Of a stretch of 64,000 bases of DNA, positions 29,796 to 38,861 are shown one piece after another. The stretch is from Xylanibacter muris (GTDB lineage: Bacteria > Bacteroidota > Bacteroidia > Bacteroidales > Bacteroidaceae), in assembly GCF_013166605.1 (NCBI RefSeq), contig NZ_JABKKF010000015.1, positions 1 to 64,000 on the forward strand. The letters are read 5' to 3'. The translations under genes were made by a program, and so were the position numbers. The notes beneath the pieces were generated by a model, which saw only the letters and a list, made by a program, of their open reading frames with translations, had not been told where the DNA came from and searched no databases. How positions within the stretch are numbered: the stretch's first letter is position 1; every line of letters begins with the position of its first letter.

Positions 29796-31142
29796 TTATA
29801 TTCCAGTATAGTTATGCGGAGTAATTGCCATCAACTCGGCCTTTACCTCATCGCTTACTTCAAGCCCCTTTATAAAATCATGTATTGTGGCTTCCGTCAT
29901 CTGGGTATTCGTACGCGTAAGCGACTTCAATGCCTCATACGGATGAGGATATGCCTCACGACGCAGAACAGTCTGGATCGCCTCTGCCACAACCGCCCAT
30001 GTATTGTCAAGATCAGCCGCAACTTTTCCTTCATTAAGAATCAGCTTGCGAAGTCCTTTCAAAGTGCTTTGGAAAGCAATAAGACTATGTCCCATCGGAA
30101 CACCGACATTACGCAAAACTGTGGAATCGGTAAGGTCGCGCTGCAAACGGCTTACAGGCAACTTCATTGCAAGGAACTGAAGCATGGCATTTGATATGCC
30201 CAAATTACCTTCGCTATTCTCATAATCTATAGGATTGACTTTATGCGGCATCGCACTTGATCCCACTTCACCGACCTTTATTTTCTGCTTGAAATAATCC
30301 ATGGATATATACATCCAGAAGTCACGGTCAAGATCTATCACAATAGTGTTTATACGACGCATTGCATCAAAAATAGCTCCAAGATAATCATAATTACTTA
30401 TCTGTGTAGTATACTGCTCACGCTGTAAACCAAGCTTCCCGCTGATAAAAGCATTACCGAATGCACACCAGTCAAATTCCGGATATGCCACATGATGAGC
30501 GTTGTAATTACCTGTAGCGCCACCGAACTTGGCGGTAACCGGCACAGACTTCAAGGAAGCCAACTGCAGCTCAAGACGATAGACGTATACCATTATTTCT
30601 TTTCCAAGACGGGTTGGAGAAGCGGGCTGACCATGAGTCTTTGCGAGCATTGCAACATCTTTCCATTCCTCCGAATATGCACGGAGCTGTTCTATCAGCT
30701 CCTCAACAGAAGGATAAAAGACATCTTCCAAAGCATCTTTTACAGATAAAGGCACACTGGTATTGTTGATATCCTGAGAGGTCAAACCAAAATGAACGAA
30801 TTCCTTAAAGTTATCCAAACCGCCTATCCTGTCAAACTCCTCCTTAATATAATACTCAACGGCTTTTACATCATGATTAGTCACTTTTTCTATATCTTTC
30901 ACACGACGTGCATTCTCTGGAGTAAGATTGCGGTATATGTCGCGAAGCTGTTCAAAAAGATTGTTGTCAAAGTCTTTCAACTGTGGAAGAGGCAACTCGC
31001 ATAACGCAATAAAATACTCTATTTCAACTTTTATGCGATAACGGATAAGTGCATACTCTGAAAAATAAAGCGCAAGAGGTTCGGTCTTTCCCCTATAGCG
31101 ACCATCAATAGGCGAGATGGCTGTCAATACGTCAAATTCCAT
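29796..31142 (-). CDS. purB: Adenylosuccinate lyase
   Basis: 448 residues. It catalyses two purine steps: SAICAR to AICAR, and adenylosuccinate to AMP, releasing fumarate in both. The fumarase/aspartase superfamily signature SSAMPHKVNPIDYENSEGN is present (about residues 296-314), with the catalytic Ser and the conserved Lys. Other marks: SPIDGRYRGKTEPLALYFSEY at the start, NHDVKAVEYY, FVHFGLTSQDINNTS and KTHGQPASPTRLGKE. The 85-base gap to the RluB-like gene contains no clear terminator, so the two may be partly co-transcribed. Confidence 0.96.
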   Translation of the reverse strand: MEFDVLTAISPIDGRYRGKTEPLALYFSEYALIRYRIKVEIEYFIALCELPLPQLKDFDNNLFEQLRDIYRNLTPENARRVKDIEKVTNHDVKAVEYYIKEEFDRIGGLDNFKEFVHFGLTSQDINNTSVPLSVKDALEDVFYPSVEELIEQLRAYSEEWKDVAMLAKTHGQPASPTRLGKEIMVYVYRLELQLASLKSVPVTAKFGGATGNYNAHHVAYPEFDWCAFGNAFISGKLGLQREQYTTQISNYDYLGAIFDAMRRINTIVIDLDRDFWMYISMDYFKQKIKVGEVGSSAMPHKVNPIDYENSEGNLGISNAMLQFLAMKLPVSRLQRDLTDSTVLRNVGVPMGHSLIAFQSTLKGLRKLILNEGKVAADLDNTWAVVAEAIQTVLRREAYPHPYEALKSLTRTNTQMTEATIHDFIKGLEVSDEVKAELMAITPHNYTGI

Positions 31143-31171
31143 ATATCCTTACTTAAATCATTTTTAGGCCA

Positions 31172-31205
31172 CAAAGTTAATCATTAAATTCGACTTATAG
31201 GCAAA
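31172..31205 (-). promoter_or_regulatory. Putative promoter of purB
   Basis: On the minus strand TTTG (31202-31205) and TAACTTTG (31172-31179), 22-base spacing (slightly long), 30 bases before the purB start codon. Confidence 0.5.
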
Positions 31206-31275
31206 AGTTTCATTAAAAGTTTATAGTACATCAAAAAGTCCTGCCATATCTGTCGATATAGCAGGACTCCAAAAG

Positions 31276-31350
31276 TGGGCGTTGACGGATTCGAACCGCC
31301 GACCCTCTGCTTGTAAGGCAGATGCTCTAAACCAGCTGAGCTAAACGCCC
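31276..31350 (-). tRNA. tRNA-Val (anticodon TAC), copy 2
   Basis: 75-nt cloverleaf: acceptor GGGCGTT pairing with AACGCCC, D-arm AGCTCAGCTGGTTTAGAGC, anticodon loop CTTACAA with anticodon TAC (reads GUA/GUN Val codons), T-arm GGCGGTTCGAATCCGTC. CCA is not encoded. The body is identical to the neighbouring copy. Confidence 0.95.
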
Positions 31351-31397
31351 GTTGCATTTATATAACGGCATTACGTACCGTTGCTTTAATAAGGAAG

Positions 31398-31472
31398 TGG
31401 GCGTTGACGGATTCGAACCGCCGACCCTCTGCTTGTAAGGCAGATGCTCTAAACCAGCTGAGCTAAACGCCC
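31398..31472 (-). tRNA. tRNA-Val (anticodon TAC), copy 1
   Basis: Same 75-nt gene as the copy 47 bases downstream; it is transcribed first. Anticodon loop CTTACAA, acceptor GGGCGTT/AACGCCC with discriminator A. The two copies probably form one transcript from the promoter at 31493-31524. Confidence 0.95.
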
Positions 31473-31492
31473 TTGTTCCTTTTAAGCGAGTG

Positions 31493-31524
31493 CAAAGGTA
31501 GGACATTTTTCTGAAACCACCAAA
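31493..31524 (-). promoter_or_regulatory. Promoter of the tRNA-Val pair
   Basis: On the minus strand TTTG (31521-31524), 20 bases, TACCTTTG (31493-31500). An exact consensus match with optimal spacing; the first tRNA begins 21 bases after the -7 box. Confidence 0.8.
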
Positions 31525-32297
31525 CTTTTTCGCAATTATTTTCACACAAAACAAAACTTTTTTGTTTTTCACATCAATATTCAACAAAATTATGCCTCAT
31601 CAGAAATATATGGGGATTAAGCCGGGGGATAAAATATGACATAAAAACACAATACACATCGCAAAGCGATGCCCTACATGGGGCAGGGGTCGGCATACAC
31701 ACCTGATACCTACACATTCCATCCCTTTTCCTCCACTTCGGGGAGGGAAAGAGGGGCTTTCATCCTCCATGTATGGACGTGCCTTTGGTACGTGTCAGGC
31801 GGAAACATCCCTCCAACAGATAAGCTCTGTTTGTAGTATACATTGGACACATCGCAAAGCGATGTCCCTACATGGGGCAGGATTCGGCAAAAACGCCTGA
31901 TACCTACACAATCCCTTTTCCTCCCCTTCGGGGAGATCAGGAGGGGCTTTCATCCGACATGTAGGGACGTGCCTTTGGTACGTGTCAGGCGGAAACATCC
32001 CTCCAACGGATAAGCTCTGTTTGTAGTATACATTGGACACATCGCAAAGCGATGTCCCTACATGGGGCAGGGGTCGGCATACACACCTGATACCTACACA
32101 TTCTATCCCTTTCCATCCCTTCGGGGAGGTCAGGTAGGGCTTCTTCCCTCCCTTTGGGGAGCTGGAGGGGTCGTTTACATTATCCACATTGCAGACTATA
32201 AAAAAACTACCAACAAAAACAAACTGTCATATAAAATAAATCCGGAGCCGTTTTTACACAACTCCGGACTTACCGTATAAAAATCTTATATTATAAA
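31525..32297. other. Gene-free stretch holding a tandem repeat array
   Basis: The first 130 bases are A/T-rich and featureless. The remainder is the repeat array at 31656-32180. I reject the minus-strand frame at 31795-32187 as read-through of the repeats. Confidence 0.6.
31656..32180. repeat. Tandem array of about 190-bp hairpin-rich units (three copies, last one truncated)
   Basis: Units start at 31656, 31849 and 32039. Each contains, in order: hairpin ACATCGC-AAA-GCGATGT, the arm GTCCCTACATG, a CCTCCCC-TTC-GGGGAGG hairpin, the opposite arm CATGTAGGGAC, a hairpin ACGTGCC-TTT-GG(C/T)ACGT, and ACATCCCTCCAAC...CATTGG before the next unit. In unit 2 the arms are at 31864-31874 and 31958-31968. 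The third unit loses its right part and ends in a degenerate CCCTCCCTTTGGGGAGC. Confidence 0.85.
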
Positions 32298-33416
32298 TTA
32301 CTGTGCAGAACCACCTGAGTGACCAGATGTATCAGCCTTAATAGTCACATTTACAGTAGCGTTTCCATAAACTTTTGCTGTGAAAGTTTTATCACCGCAT
32401 TTGAACGTATACTTCTTGTAAGCCTGCTTAATGGTGTATGTAGCAGAACCATAACCTGTCGATGAGAAAGAAGTAGTCTTATTCACAGTCTTGACTCTTG
32501 AACCGAAATGATTGTTCAGATAGTTCAGAAGCAGACTATTTGTCTCAACAGTCTCATAACCAACCTTCTGTGTATAATTAATACGGTTCTGGCCTTCATT
32601 TGCCAAAATACTGTTTGAAGCAACAACTTCTTCACCTTCCTCAACATCATGATTCGCAATTTTTGCAAGGAAACTCCATACAGAGAAGTGGCCTACTTCT
32701 GCAGAAACAGTCTTACCATTAATATCTGCACGAACAGGATTAGGATCATTACTATTATAGCATTCTATCTCAAGTCCTGTCAAATCATGCTTTGTTGTAA
32801 CAGTAAGCCTTACAGGAGTATCAAACTTAACACCTGAAGGTTCACAATCCAATGCTATTACAGAATAGTCAACATTATCACCCTCTTCTTCTGCAACATC
32901 ATCTGATGTTGGAATAAACGCTGTAACAGAGAAAGGATTACTGCTACTGCCTTCTGTTATTGTTGTACCTGCAGAAACAGTAATCTCAGCATCAACATCT
33001 GAAGTTTCCTTATTAGGAGCATCATTGCCAACTGTCACATCAGCATTCTGACCCAATACCTCTGCCTGATCCTTTGTTTCTTTTGATTCCTTTACAAGAG
33101 TAATTTCTACAGACATATTGTCATTGGAACCGAAATCGATATCTTTCTCAACCGTACGATAACCGTCTGCAGACACTCTAAGTGTTCCTGTTGGCTGCAC
33201 GTCGCTTAAAACAACAGTCTTACCATTGCTGCCTTTGTTACCAAACTCAACCTTTGCATAAACATCATTCGTACTGACATACAATGTCTTTGTATCACCA
33301 AGTGTCGGTTGCTCAATAACTTTCGGACCTGATATGGTAGCCTCGTCACCACAAGAAGTAAAAAGTCCGGCTACAGCAAAAGCCATTACACCGAAAAGAA
33401 AATTTAATTTCCTCAT
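32298..33416 (-). CDS. Hypothetical outer membrane lipoprotein
   Basis: 372 residues. The signal peptide ends in a good lipobox (GLFTSC, Cys at about residue 22), and the mature chain starts CGDEATISGP. The N-terminal mature part has a carboxypeptidase-regulatory/PEGA-like feel (VLSDVQPTGTLRVSADGYRTVEKDID), followed by an acidic middle with VTVGNDAPNKET and a beta-rich domain that ends FSVWSF. The C-terminus is Ser/Gly-rich. No enzyme motif. It follows the two YjbH-like genes after 49 bases and may belong to the same exopolysaccharide-related unit. Confidence 0.6.
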   Translation of the reverse strand: MRKLNFLFGVMAFAVAGLFTSCGDEATISGPKVIEQPTLGDTKTLYVSTNDVYAKVEFGNKGSNGKTVVLSDVQPTGTLRVSADGYRTVEKDIDFGSNDNMSVEITLVKESKETKDQAEVLGQNADVTVGNDAPNKETSDVDAEITVSAGTTITEGSSSNPFSVTAFIPTSDDVAEEEGDNVDYSVIALDCEPSGVKFDTPVRLTVTTKHDLTGLEIECYNSNDPNPVRADINGKTVSAEVGHFSVWSFLAKIANHDVEEGEEVVASNSILANEGQNRINYTQKVGYETVETNSLLLNYLNNHFGSRVKTVNKTTSFSSTGYGSATYTIKQAYKKYTFKCGDKTFTAKVYGNATVNVTIKADTSGHSGGSAQ

Positions 33417-33465
33417 TTTTCTATAAATTTTTAATTAATAATTATTATTCTATCTCACTTTTAAA

Positions 33466-34677
33466 TTAATTAACACTGCCATCAAGACATTTCTTTATAT
33501 AAGTCTCGATATAAGCAGCTTTCCAATAATGAGCGGAATAGTTCTCATCAGGACGAGTTTCATATTGGCGTCCCATTTTATTCCATTCATACTCATAATA
33601 TGATACCATGTTATATTGCCAGTCAAAATACTGAGGCAGTCTGACTCTCACAAACCCGTCACGCCTTTGGCTCTTTCCGCCAAATGGTATGGCGAAACAA
33701 AAACCGGCATTATGCTCACCCTCTGTAAGTATTCCGAACAGACCTATGGAATAATCACTGTAATGTCTGGCAACATCAACCCTCACTCCATAGTCCCCAT
33801 AAAGGAAACGTCCTCCGCTCACTGACAGCCGCATACCTGTATACGATTCATAATAATCCAACTTCATCATGGCATTCACCCGATTCCAATTCGTTGCAGT
33901 AAAACCGTTATTATCAACATAAGCGGCACCGGTATATCCCATTTGGGCCGTCACATCAATATATCCGTTCAACCTATACCCAATCTCCGCATGCGCCCCT
34001 ACTCTGTCACCAAGAAAGAATCCCAATGCTGCCGTGGCATGCCAACGGGCACTGTTCACAAAATCCTGCCGTATATTAGCTGCACCGATATGAATATAGC
34101 GGTTGGTGTTTCCCCGCTCCAAGTTGTGTATGACAGGAAGTACAGGCTGTAAATATATCCTGTTTCCCCACCACAAAGTGGTTTCAAACGAAGGAGCAAA
34201 ACTCACTGAATATTCACACAGTTTATCCAACCTGTTATTTTGAAAGGTAACTATAGGATATAGAGAGACATCCACTTTCCCGTATGATTTCCCTACGAGC
34301 GCGGATTCTGTTAATTTCCTTGTTATCTCTTTCGAATCATACCCGACCCGTATATTCCAAACAGAATCGGATAAGCACGCAGATATTGCCACTTTAGGCA
34401 CCATATTCTCAAAGACCGCAATTCTTATAATCCTCCGCGGATAAAAGCCGTTTATTATTTTTATAGCCTCTGCCGCACCCCTGTATGTTCCACGATAAGT
34501 CACATCCGTAAACGAGGCGTACACGCAACTGTCTGTAACAGCCACACTCACATTCTCAAGACCGGATTTGTTCAACTCATGTGCCACCTCCTGAGAAGAT
34601 ATCCCTGCATCTGCCTGAGCAGCAAGAGAAAGCATCCGTATCAGCAGTAAAAACGACACAACATACAATCTTCTCAT
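33466..34677 (-). CDS. C-terminal half of a YjbH-like outer membrane protein
   Basis: 403 residues with a signal peptide (MRRLYVVSFLLLIRMLSLAAQA). After a globular part with a SLUFE/periplasmic-like strand pattern (YRGTYRGAAEAIKIIN) comes a beta-barrel-like series of alternating strands (RIYLQPVLPVIHNLE, ATAALGFFLGDRVGAHAEIGYR, MRLSVSGGRFLYGDYGVRVDVARHY). This resembles the C-terminal part of YjbH/GfcD-type proteins, thought to help export of capsule or exopolysaccharide. In E. coli YjbH is one protein of about 700 residues; here it is two adjacent genes with a 4-base gap. Confidence 0.6.
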   Translation of the reverse strand: MRRLYVVSFLLLIRMLSLAAQADAGISSQEVAHELNKSGLENVSVAVTDSCVYASFTDVTYRGTYRGAAEAIKIINGFYPRRIIRIAVFENMVPKVAISACLSDSVWNIRVGYDSKEITRKLTESALVGKSYGKVDVSLYPIVTFQNNRLDKLCEYSVSFAPSFETTLWWGNRIYLQPVLPVIHNLERGNTNRYIHIGAANIRQDFVNSARWHATAALGFFLGDRVGAHAEIGYRLNGYIDVTAQMGYTGAAYVDNNGFTATNWNRVNAMMKLDYYESYTGMRLSVSGGRFLYGDYGVRVDVARHYSDYSIGLFGILTEGEHNAGFCFAIPFGGKSQRRDGFVRVRLPQYFDWQYNMVSYYEYEWNKMGRQYETRPDENYSAHYWKAAYIETYIKKCLDGSVN

Positions 34678-34681
34678 TATA

Positions 34682-35434
34682 TCAATACTTTATCGTATAC
34701 ATGTAACTCAATCCGGCATTTACTCCTTCAAACTCTCTTGTAAAACACATCACATTCAAGCAACGGAATAATTTGGCCGATATTCCAATATTAGTACCAC
34801 GCGTATCATATTCTATAACGACACTCATATCCTTAAAGAAGTCCGGCGAATAAGCCATTCCTCCAAAAATACCATCGTATGCAACACCATCATCAAAAGG
34901 AGCGGCATATCCACATGTAAGTCCTAACCGTCCGAATCTGCAAACGTCAAAATGTTTGGTCGCAACTCCATAAACAGAAGTATAACGGCTACCACCGTGA
35001 TCTGAATATATGTCGTTTACACCAATTACAACGCCAGGCCACCACCTGTTGTTTTTTTCTTTTACCGGCCTAAGCCTCAAACTGGTAGATCTGTCTTGCT
35101 GATAAAAGCCTTTCTTACCTTCATTACGGCCTCCTTTCGAGACCTTAAGAAGGGTTTCCCTGAAAGTCAATTCAACAAACGGAAATGGAGTAAAGTCTAT
35201 ATAATAAATACCAGTATTATAATCATATACGTCAGAATGCAACTTACGTTGTACAAAACTGACACCACCTTTAAATGTACCAGGCTTATACATATCAGCC
35301 GTGGGAATATTCATAAGCCCGGATGTCCCAAGCACCTCCTGAGCATTACAAACAGATGTTACCCGAAAGAACAACCCCATAACAAATAGTGTAAAAAACC
35401 TTATATACACCTTAAGAGTATCCATTTCCACCAT
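34682..35434 (-). CDS. N-terminal half of a YjbH-like exopolysaccharide protein
   Basis: 250 residues; Met1 or Met4 (ATG at 35425) may be the start, and the signal peptide runs to about CNAQ. TSGLMNIPTADMYKPGTFKGG is the classic YjbH opening, followed by a strand series and a repeat containing AYDGIFGGMAYSPDFFKDMSVV and IEYDTRGTNIGISAKLF, both highly typical of YjbH. The family forms an outer membrane barrel encoded with exopolysaccharide genes in proteobacteria. There are no glycosyltransferase genes nearby here. Confidence 0.75.
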   Translation of the reverse strand: MVEMDTLKVYIRFFTLFVMGLFFRVTSVCNAQEVLGTSGLMNIPTADMYKPGTFKGGVSFVQRKLHSDVYDYNTGIYYIDFTPFPFVELTFRETLLKVSKGGRNEGKKGFYQQDRSTSLRLRPVKEKNNRWWPGVVIGVNDIYSDHGGSRYTSVYGVATKHFDVCRFGRLGLTCGYAAPFDDGVAYDGIFGGMAYSPDFFKDMSVVIEYDTRGTNIGISAKLFRCLNVMCFTREFEGVNAGLSYMYTIKY

Positions 35435-35584
35435 TAATCGTCAAAATCGTCTGCAAAATTAGTTATTTTTGTAAAAACAACACCTATAGTTTATGGTTTT
35501 TAACCTTTGTTTAACAACATATTACAATAACATTATATTATTGATTATACGATATATACAATAAAAAGAAACAGACGATTATTA

Positions 35585-35621
35585 AAAAAGGCTTGTACAT
35601 AAAAATACAAGCCTTTTTATA
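35585..35621 (-). terminator. Terminator of the OmpA gene
   Basis: 13-bp inverted repeat (AAAAAGGCTTGTA at 35585-35597 with 35606-35618) with an 8-base loop; the minus-strand transcript ends in U-rich sequence. Confidence 0.8.
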
Positions 35622-35650
35622 TTTATAATATCTATATGTCTTTATCCTGA

Positions 35651-36811
35651 TTATTTAATCTGGATTGTAGCACGACGGTTGTAAGATACAGGTGAAAGAA
35701 CATTAACGCCACCGGCTGCAACAACTTCAATGTTGTCACGGTTTACGCCCATCTTAACCAACTCGTCAGCAACCACATCAGCACGCTTCTGGCTAAGTCT
35801 CTGATTGAAAGACGCACTACCTGTCTTGCTGTCGGCATAACCTGTAACAACAATCTTTGAATCGTTCTCTTTTGCAAGCTCAATGAGATCCTTAACATTC
35901 TGAAGATCTTTTCTTGAGGCAATCTTAGACTTACCAATATTGAAGAATACGGAAACAGGAGCGGCAACAATTTCCTTCACTGTCTTAACTTCTGTAGTCG
36001 GCTTCTGATTTGCCAACATGTTCTTCAACTTGGCATTCTCATCCTGAGCGTCTGCAAGCTGAGCGTTAAGAGCATCAATCTGTCCCTGTGAAAGAGCTTT
36101 GATTGCATCTACATCAGGCGTCTTGTTCCATGTAGACTTACCAAGTTTATAGGTAAGACCGATTTCAGCCCTGAAAACACGGTCATTATCAGCAAAACTT
36201 GCAGACTTGCCCTCAAGTCTCTCCGGGAAAGAACCGTCGAAATCATCAGCAGTCATGTGATAGTTGAGATCGAGGTTGATCGCGAAGCGATTTGAGATTC
36301 TGAAAGTATTCAAAATACCACCGCTCAAACCAAATGCATATACATCTGCAGTGCAATTGCGAACAGCACCGGCACCTACATAAGGAATAAAGTTCCATAC
36401 ACGGTTTTCATTGTAACCGCAGAGCATATTGCTCAAGTTGAACAGAATCTGCTCCTCAAGATCCCAGTAGTCTACTTTATTATCTTTGCAGCTTTCTGTA
36501 TTCACACTCTTGCCCCAAACACCATTGAACTTTGTGCGAAGACCGAGACCGGGTGTAAACCATTTACCGATTGCGACAGAGAAACCCATGTCACGACGGA
36601 AATCTTTGAAAGGACTCTGTGCAAAATCCTTGCCTCTTTCCTGATTTGAATAAAAAGCTGTCCATGTGCCATTTGCCTGGATAAACCAATTACTCCAAAA
36701 AGAATTTGTGGCTACACTGTACTTCTCTGCAGGTACAGAAGATTCATTGTCCTGTGCAATACCTGCCACAGAAACACTGGCAAACGCCAGCATCATTAAT
36801 AATTTTTTCAT
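35651..36811 (-). CDS. OmpA family outer membrane protein
   Basis: 386 residues. Signal peptide MKKLLMMLAFASVSVAGIAQ, an N-terminal beta-barrel of about residues 30-230 rich in aromatic strand ends, a short coiled-coil linker (QIDALNAQLADAQDENAKLKN, about 245-270) and a C-terminal peptidoglycan-binding OmpA domain (about 285-386). The domain core is IVVTGYADSKTGSASFNQ followed by LSQKRADVVADEL; the Asp and Arg for diaminopimelate binding are present. It links the outer membrane to the wall and is usually one of the most abundant proteins in Bacteroidales (related to PG33/Omp40-type porins of Porphyromonas). Own promoter and terminator. Confidence 0.9.
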   Translation of the reverse strand: MKKLLMMLAFASVSVAGIAQDNESSVPAEKYSVATNSFWSNWFIQANGTWTAFYSNQERGKDFAQSPFKDFRRDMGFSVAIGKWFTPGLGLRTKFNGVWGKSVNTESCKDNKVDYWDLEEQILFNLSNMLCGYNENRVWNFIPYVGAGAVRNCTADVYAFGLSGGILNTFRISNRFAINLDLNYHMTADDFDGSFPERLEGKSASFADNDRVFRAEIGLTYKLGKSTWNKTPDVDAIKALSQGQIDALNAQLADAQDENAKLKNMLANQKPTTEVKTVKEIVAAPVSVFFNIGKSKIASRKDLQNVKDLIELAKENDSKIVVTGYADSKTGSASFNQRLSQKRADVVADELVKMGVNRDNIEVVAAGGVNVLSPVSYNRRATIQIK

Positions 36812-36856
36812 ACCTATACTAATTATTAAATTAAATTGCTACTTACAATTGCAGCG

Positions 36857-36888
36857 CAAAATTACCCATTTATTTTTACATGTGCAAC
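36857..36888 (-). promoter_or_regulatory. Promoter of the OmpA gene
   Basis: On the minus strand GTTG (36885-36888), 20 bases, TAATTTTG (36857-36864), 45 bases before the start codon. The -7 box is exact and the -33 box has one mismatch. Confidence 0.6.
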
Positions 36889-36982
36889 AAAATGTTTAAA
36901 AAAAACATTTTTTGCCCTCAAAAATGACACATTATTTGATGTTATAGCTTATTATATTATAATTATTGCCTATATACCATTA

Positions 36983-38854
36983 TCAATTAAACAATTGCTC
37001 AATATCCTTTTGTGCCAGAATACTTAAAATGAGAGCTCCGTCAGGAGTGTAATTGACATTAGAACACAGAAATAATTCATTTACAATACATTCCATTTCC
37101 TGATTACCCAACACCTCCCCTTCAGATACGGCCAAAGACCTTGCCATAGACAGGGCAAGTGTCTGATTTACTTTTTTTAAAGCCCCACTGCCTATTTCAG
37201 CAACTTCTCCAATCATCTCATGCAATAAAGTCACATAATCTATACATTCCATGCCGGCAGGTATCCCGTTTACGGCATAGCTGTTTCCACCAAGGTCGGT
37301 CAAGTCGAAACCAGCATGAACAAGTTCATCAGAAACAGTATTCTTTGTCAGGACTTCAGAGGGTGACAAATGTATTATTTCCGGAAAAAGAACTTTCTGA
37401 GATTCCGCACAGCAGTTCTCCATCTGTCGCAATATCTTTTCATACTGTATACGTATACCGGCTCTGTGCTGATCGATGACCATCAATCCTGACTTTACCG
37501 CTGTCATAATATACTTCCCCTTATATTGATAATGTGCAGGAGATTTGTCTTCTATTATACTTTTATTACCTCTATTGTCTTCGTTCTTAACCGGATCATC
37601 TTGTTCCTGGTATTGAAGTGGCATTTCAAATATATCACCCTGAGCCTCCCGATACTGTATATCCGAAAAAGCATCATCCTCAGAGTTCTTTCTGCCATAC
37701 ATTTGCTCCCAACCGGAAAGCGCCTTCTTGTTTCTTTCATCATGGGAAGCAAAAGGATTATATTCCGGATTATATGAAACAGAAGGCGGTATTACATCGG
37801 AAGACGGCATGAACAACGGAATGTCCGGTTTACCTTCCGTATCAAAATCAATTGCCGGAACCTCACAGAACTTCCCCAAAGAATCTCTGACGGAAGCCAT
37901 AAGTATTTGCCATACAGACTGTTCATTCTCAAATTTTATTTCAGTCTTGGTAGGATGGATGTTCACATCTATATCAGTAGGAGGCACTTCAAAATATATG
38001 AAATAAGGGACCTGCATTCCTACCGGCACCATCCTGTCAAAAGCCTGCATCACAGCCTTATGGAAATATGAATGCCTCATATATCTGCCATTCACAAAAA
38101 AGTATTGATGCGCCCCTTTCTTACGTGCAGCCTCAGGTTTTCCCACAAAACCCGTTATCTTACATATAGCCGTATCCACTGCAACAGGAAGCAGATCATT
38201 GTTAAACCTTTTGCCAAAAACATCGGCAATACGCTGACGCAAGCTTCCAGAACGGAGATTCAACAGTTCCGAGCCATTGCTATGCAACGTAAAACAAATA
38301 TTGGGATATACAAGAACAATTCTCTCATAGGCCGCCATAATATTATTCAGTTCGGTTGCATTTGTCTTAAGGAACTTTCTTCTTGCGGGAACATTATAAA
38401 AAAGATTCTCGACAGTCATATTACTTCCCACAGGACATGCCACAGGCTCCTGCCCCACCACCTTCGAACCGGATATGGATATGTCGGTCCCTATCTCGCT
38501 GTCATCGGTACGTGTCTTGAGTTCCACCTGAGCCACAGCAGCAATGGATGCAAGAGCCTCACCTCTAAATCCCATTGTATGAAGAGCAAACAAATCATCC
38601 GCCTTCCTTATCTTCGATGTGGCATGACGCTCAAAGGCAAGACGTGCGTCTGTCACAGACATCCCTTTTCCATTATCTATAACCTGTATGGAAGTGCGTC
38701 CGGCATCAACCACGAGGACATTCACCGTCGTAGCCCCCGCGTCTATAGAATTTTCCACCAGCTCCTTAATGACAGAAGCCGGTCTCTGTATAACCTCACC
38801 GGCAGCAATCTGATTGGCCACCGAATCCGGCAGCAATTGTATTATATCGCTCAT
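36983..38854 (-). CDS. mutL: DNA mismatch repair protein MutL
   Basis: 623 residues. The GHL ATPase domain is complete: NSIDAGATT, VIDNGKGM, ATSKI, GFRGEALASIAAV (about residues 30-110) and a transducer part up to about 330. The C-terminal domain contains VIDQHRAGIRIQYE, which takes the place of the DQHA(x)2E(x)4E endonuclease motif seen in nicking MutL proteins; the A and first E are missing, so nicking activity is questionable (Bacteroidota MutL proteins tend to share this variant). It couples mismatch recognition by MutS to repair. It is the last gene of a membrane-biogenesis operon, 7 bases after the small membrane protein. Confidence 0.95.
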   Translation of the reverse strand: MSDIIQLLPDSVANQIAAGEVIQRPASVIKELVENSIDAGATTVNVLVVDAGRTSIQVIDNGKGMSVTDARLAFERHATSKIRKADDLFALHTMGFRGEALASIAAVAQVELKTRTDDSEIGTDISISGSKVVGQEPVACPVGSNMTVENLFYNVPARRKFLKTNATELNNIMAAYERIVLVYPNICFTLHSNGSELLNLRSGSLRQRIADVFGKRFNNDLLPVAVDTAICKITGFVGKPEAARKKGAHQYFFVNGRYMRHSYFHKAVMQAFDRMVPVGMQVPYFIYFEVPPTDIDVNIHPTKTEIKFENEQSVWQILMASVRDSLGKFCEVPAIDFDTEGKPDIPLFMPSSDVIPPSVSYNPEYNPFASHDERNKKALSGWEQMYGRKNSEDDAFSDIQYREAQGDIFEMPLQYQEQDDPVKNEDNRGNKSIIEDKSPAHYQYKGKYIMTAVKSGLMVIDQHRAGIRIQYEKILRQMENCCAESQKVLFPEIIHLSPSEVLTKNTVSDELVHAGFDLTDLGGNSYAVNGIPAGMECIDYVTLLHEMIGEVAEIGSGALKKVNQTLALSMARSLAVSEGEVLGNQEMECIVNELFLCSNVNYTPDGALILSILAQKDIEQLFN

Positions 38855-38861
38855 TTCTGTT

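Noticed and set aside
31656-32180. Possible CRISPR array
   Set aside because: The period is about 190 bp and the whole unit is conserved, with no unique spacers and no cas genes.
31795-32187. 130-residue frame on the - strand
   Set aside because: Runs entirely through the tandem hairpin repeats and encodes repeated SSPKG/HVPTCR segments; no start context and no homology pattern.
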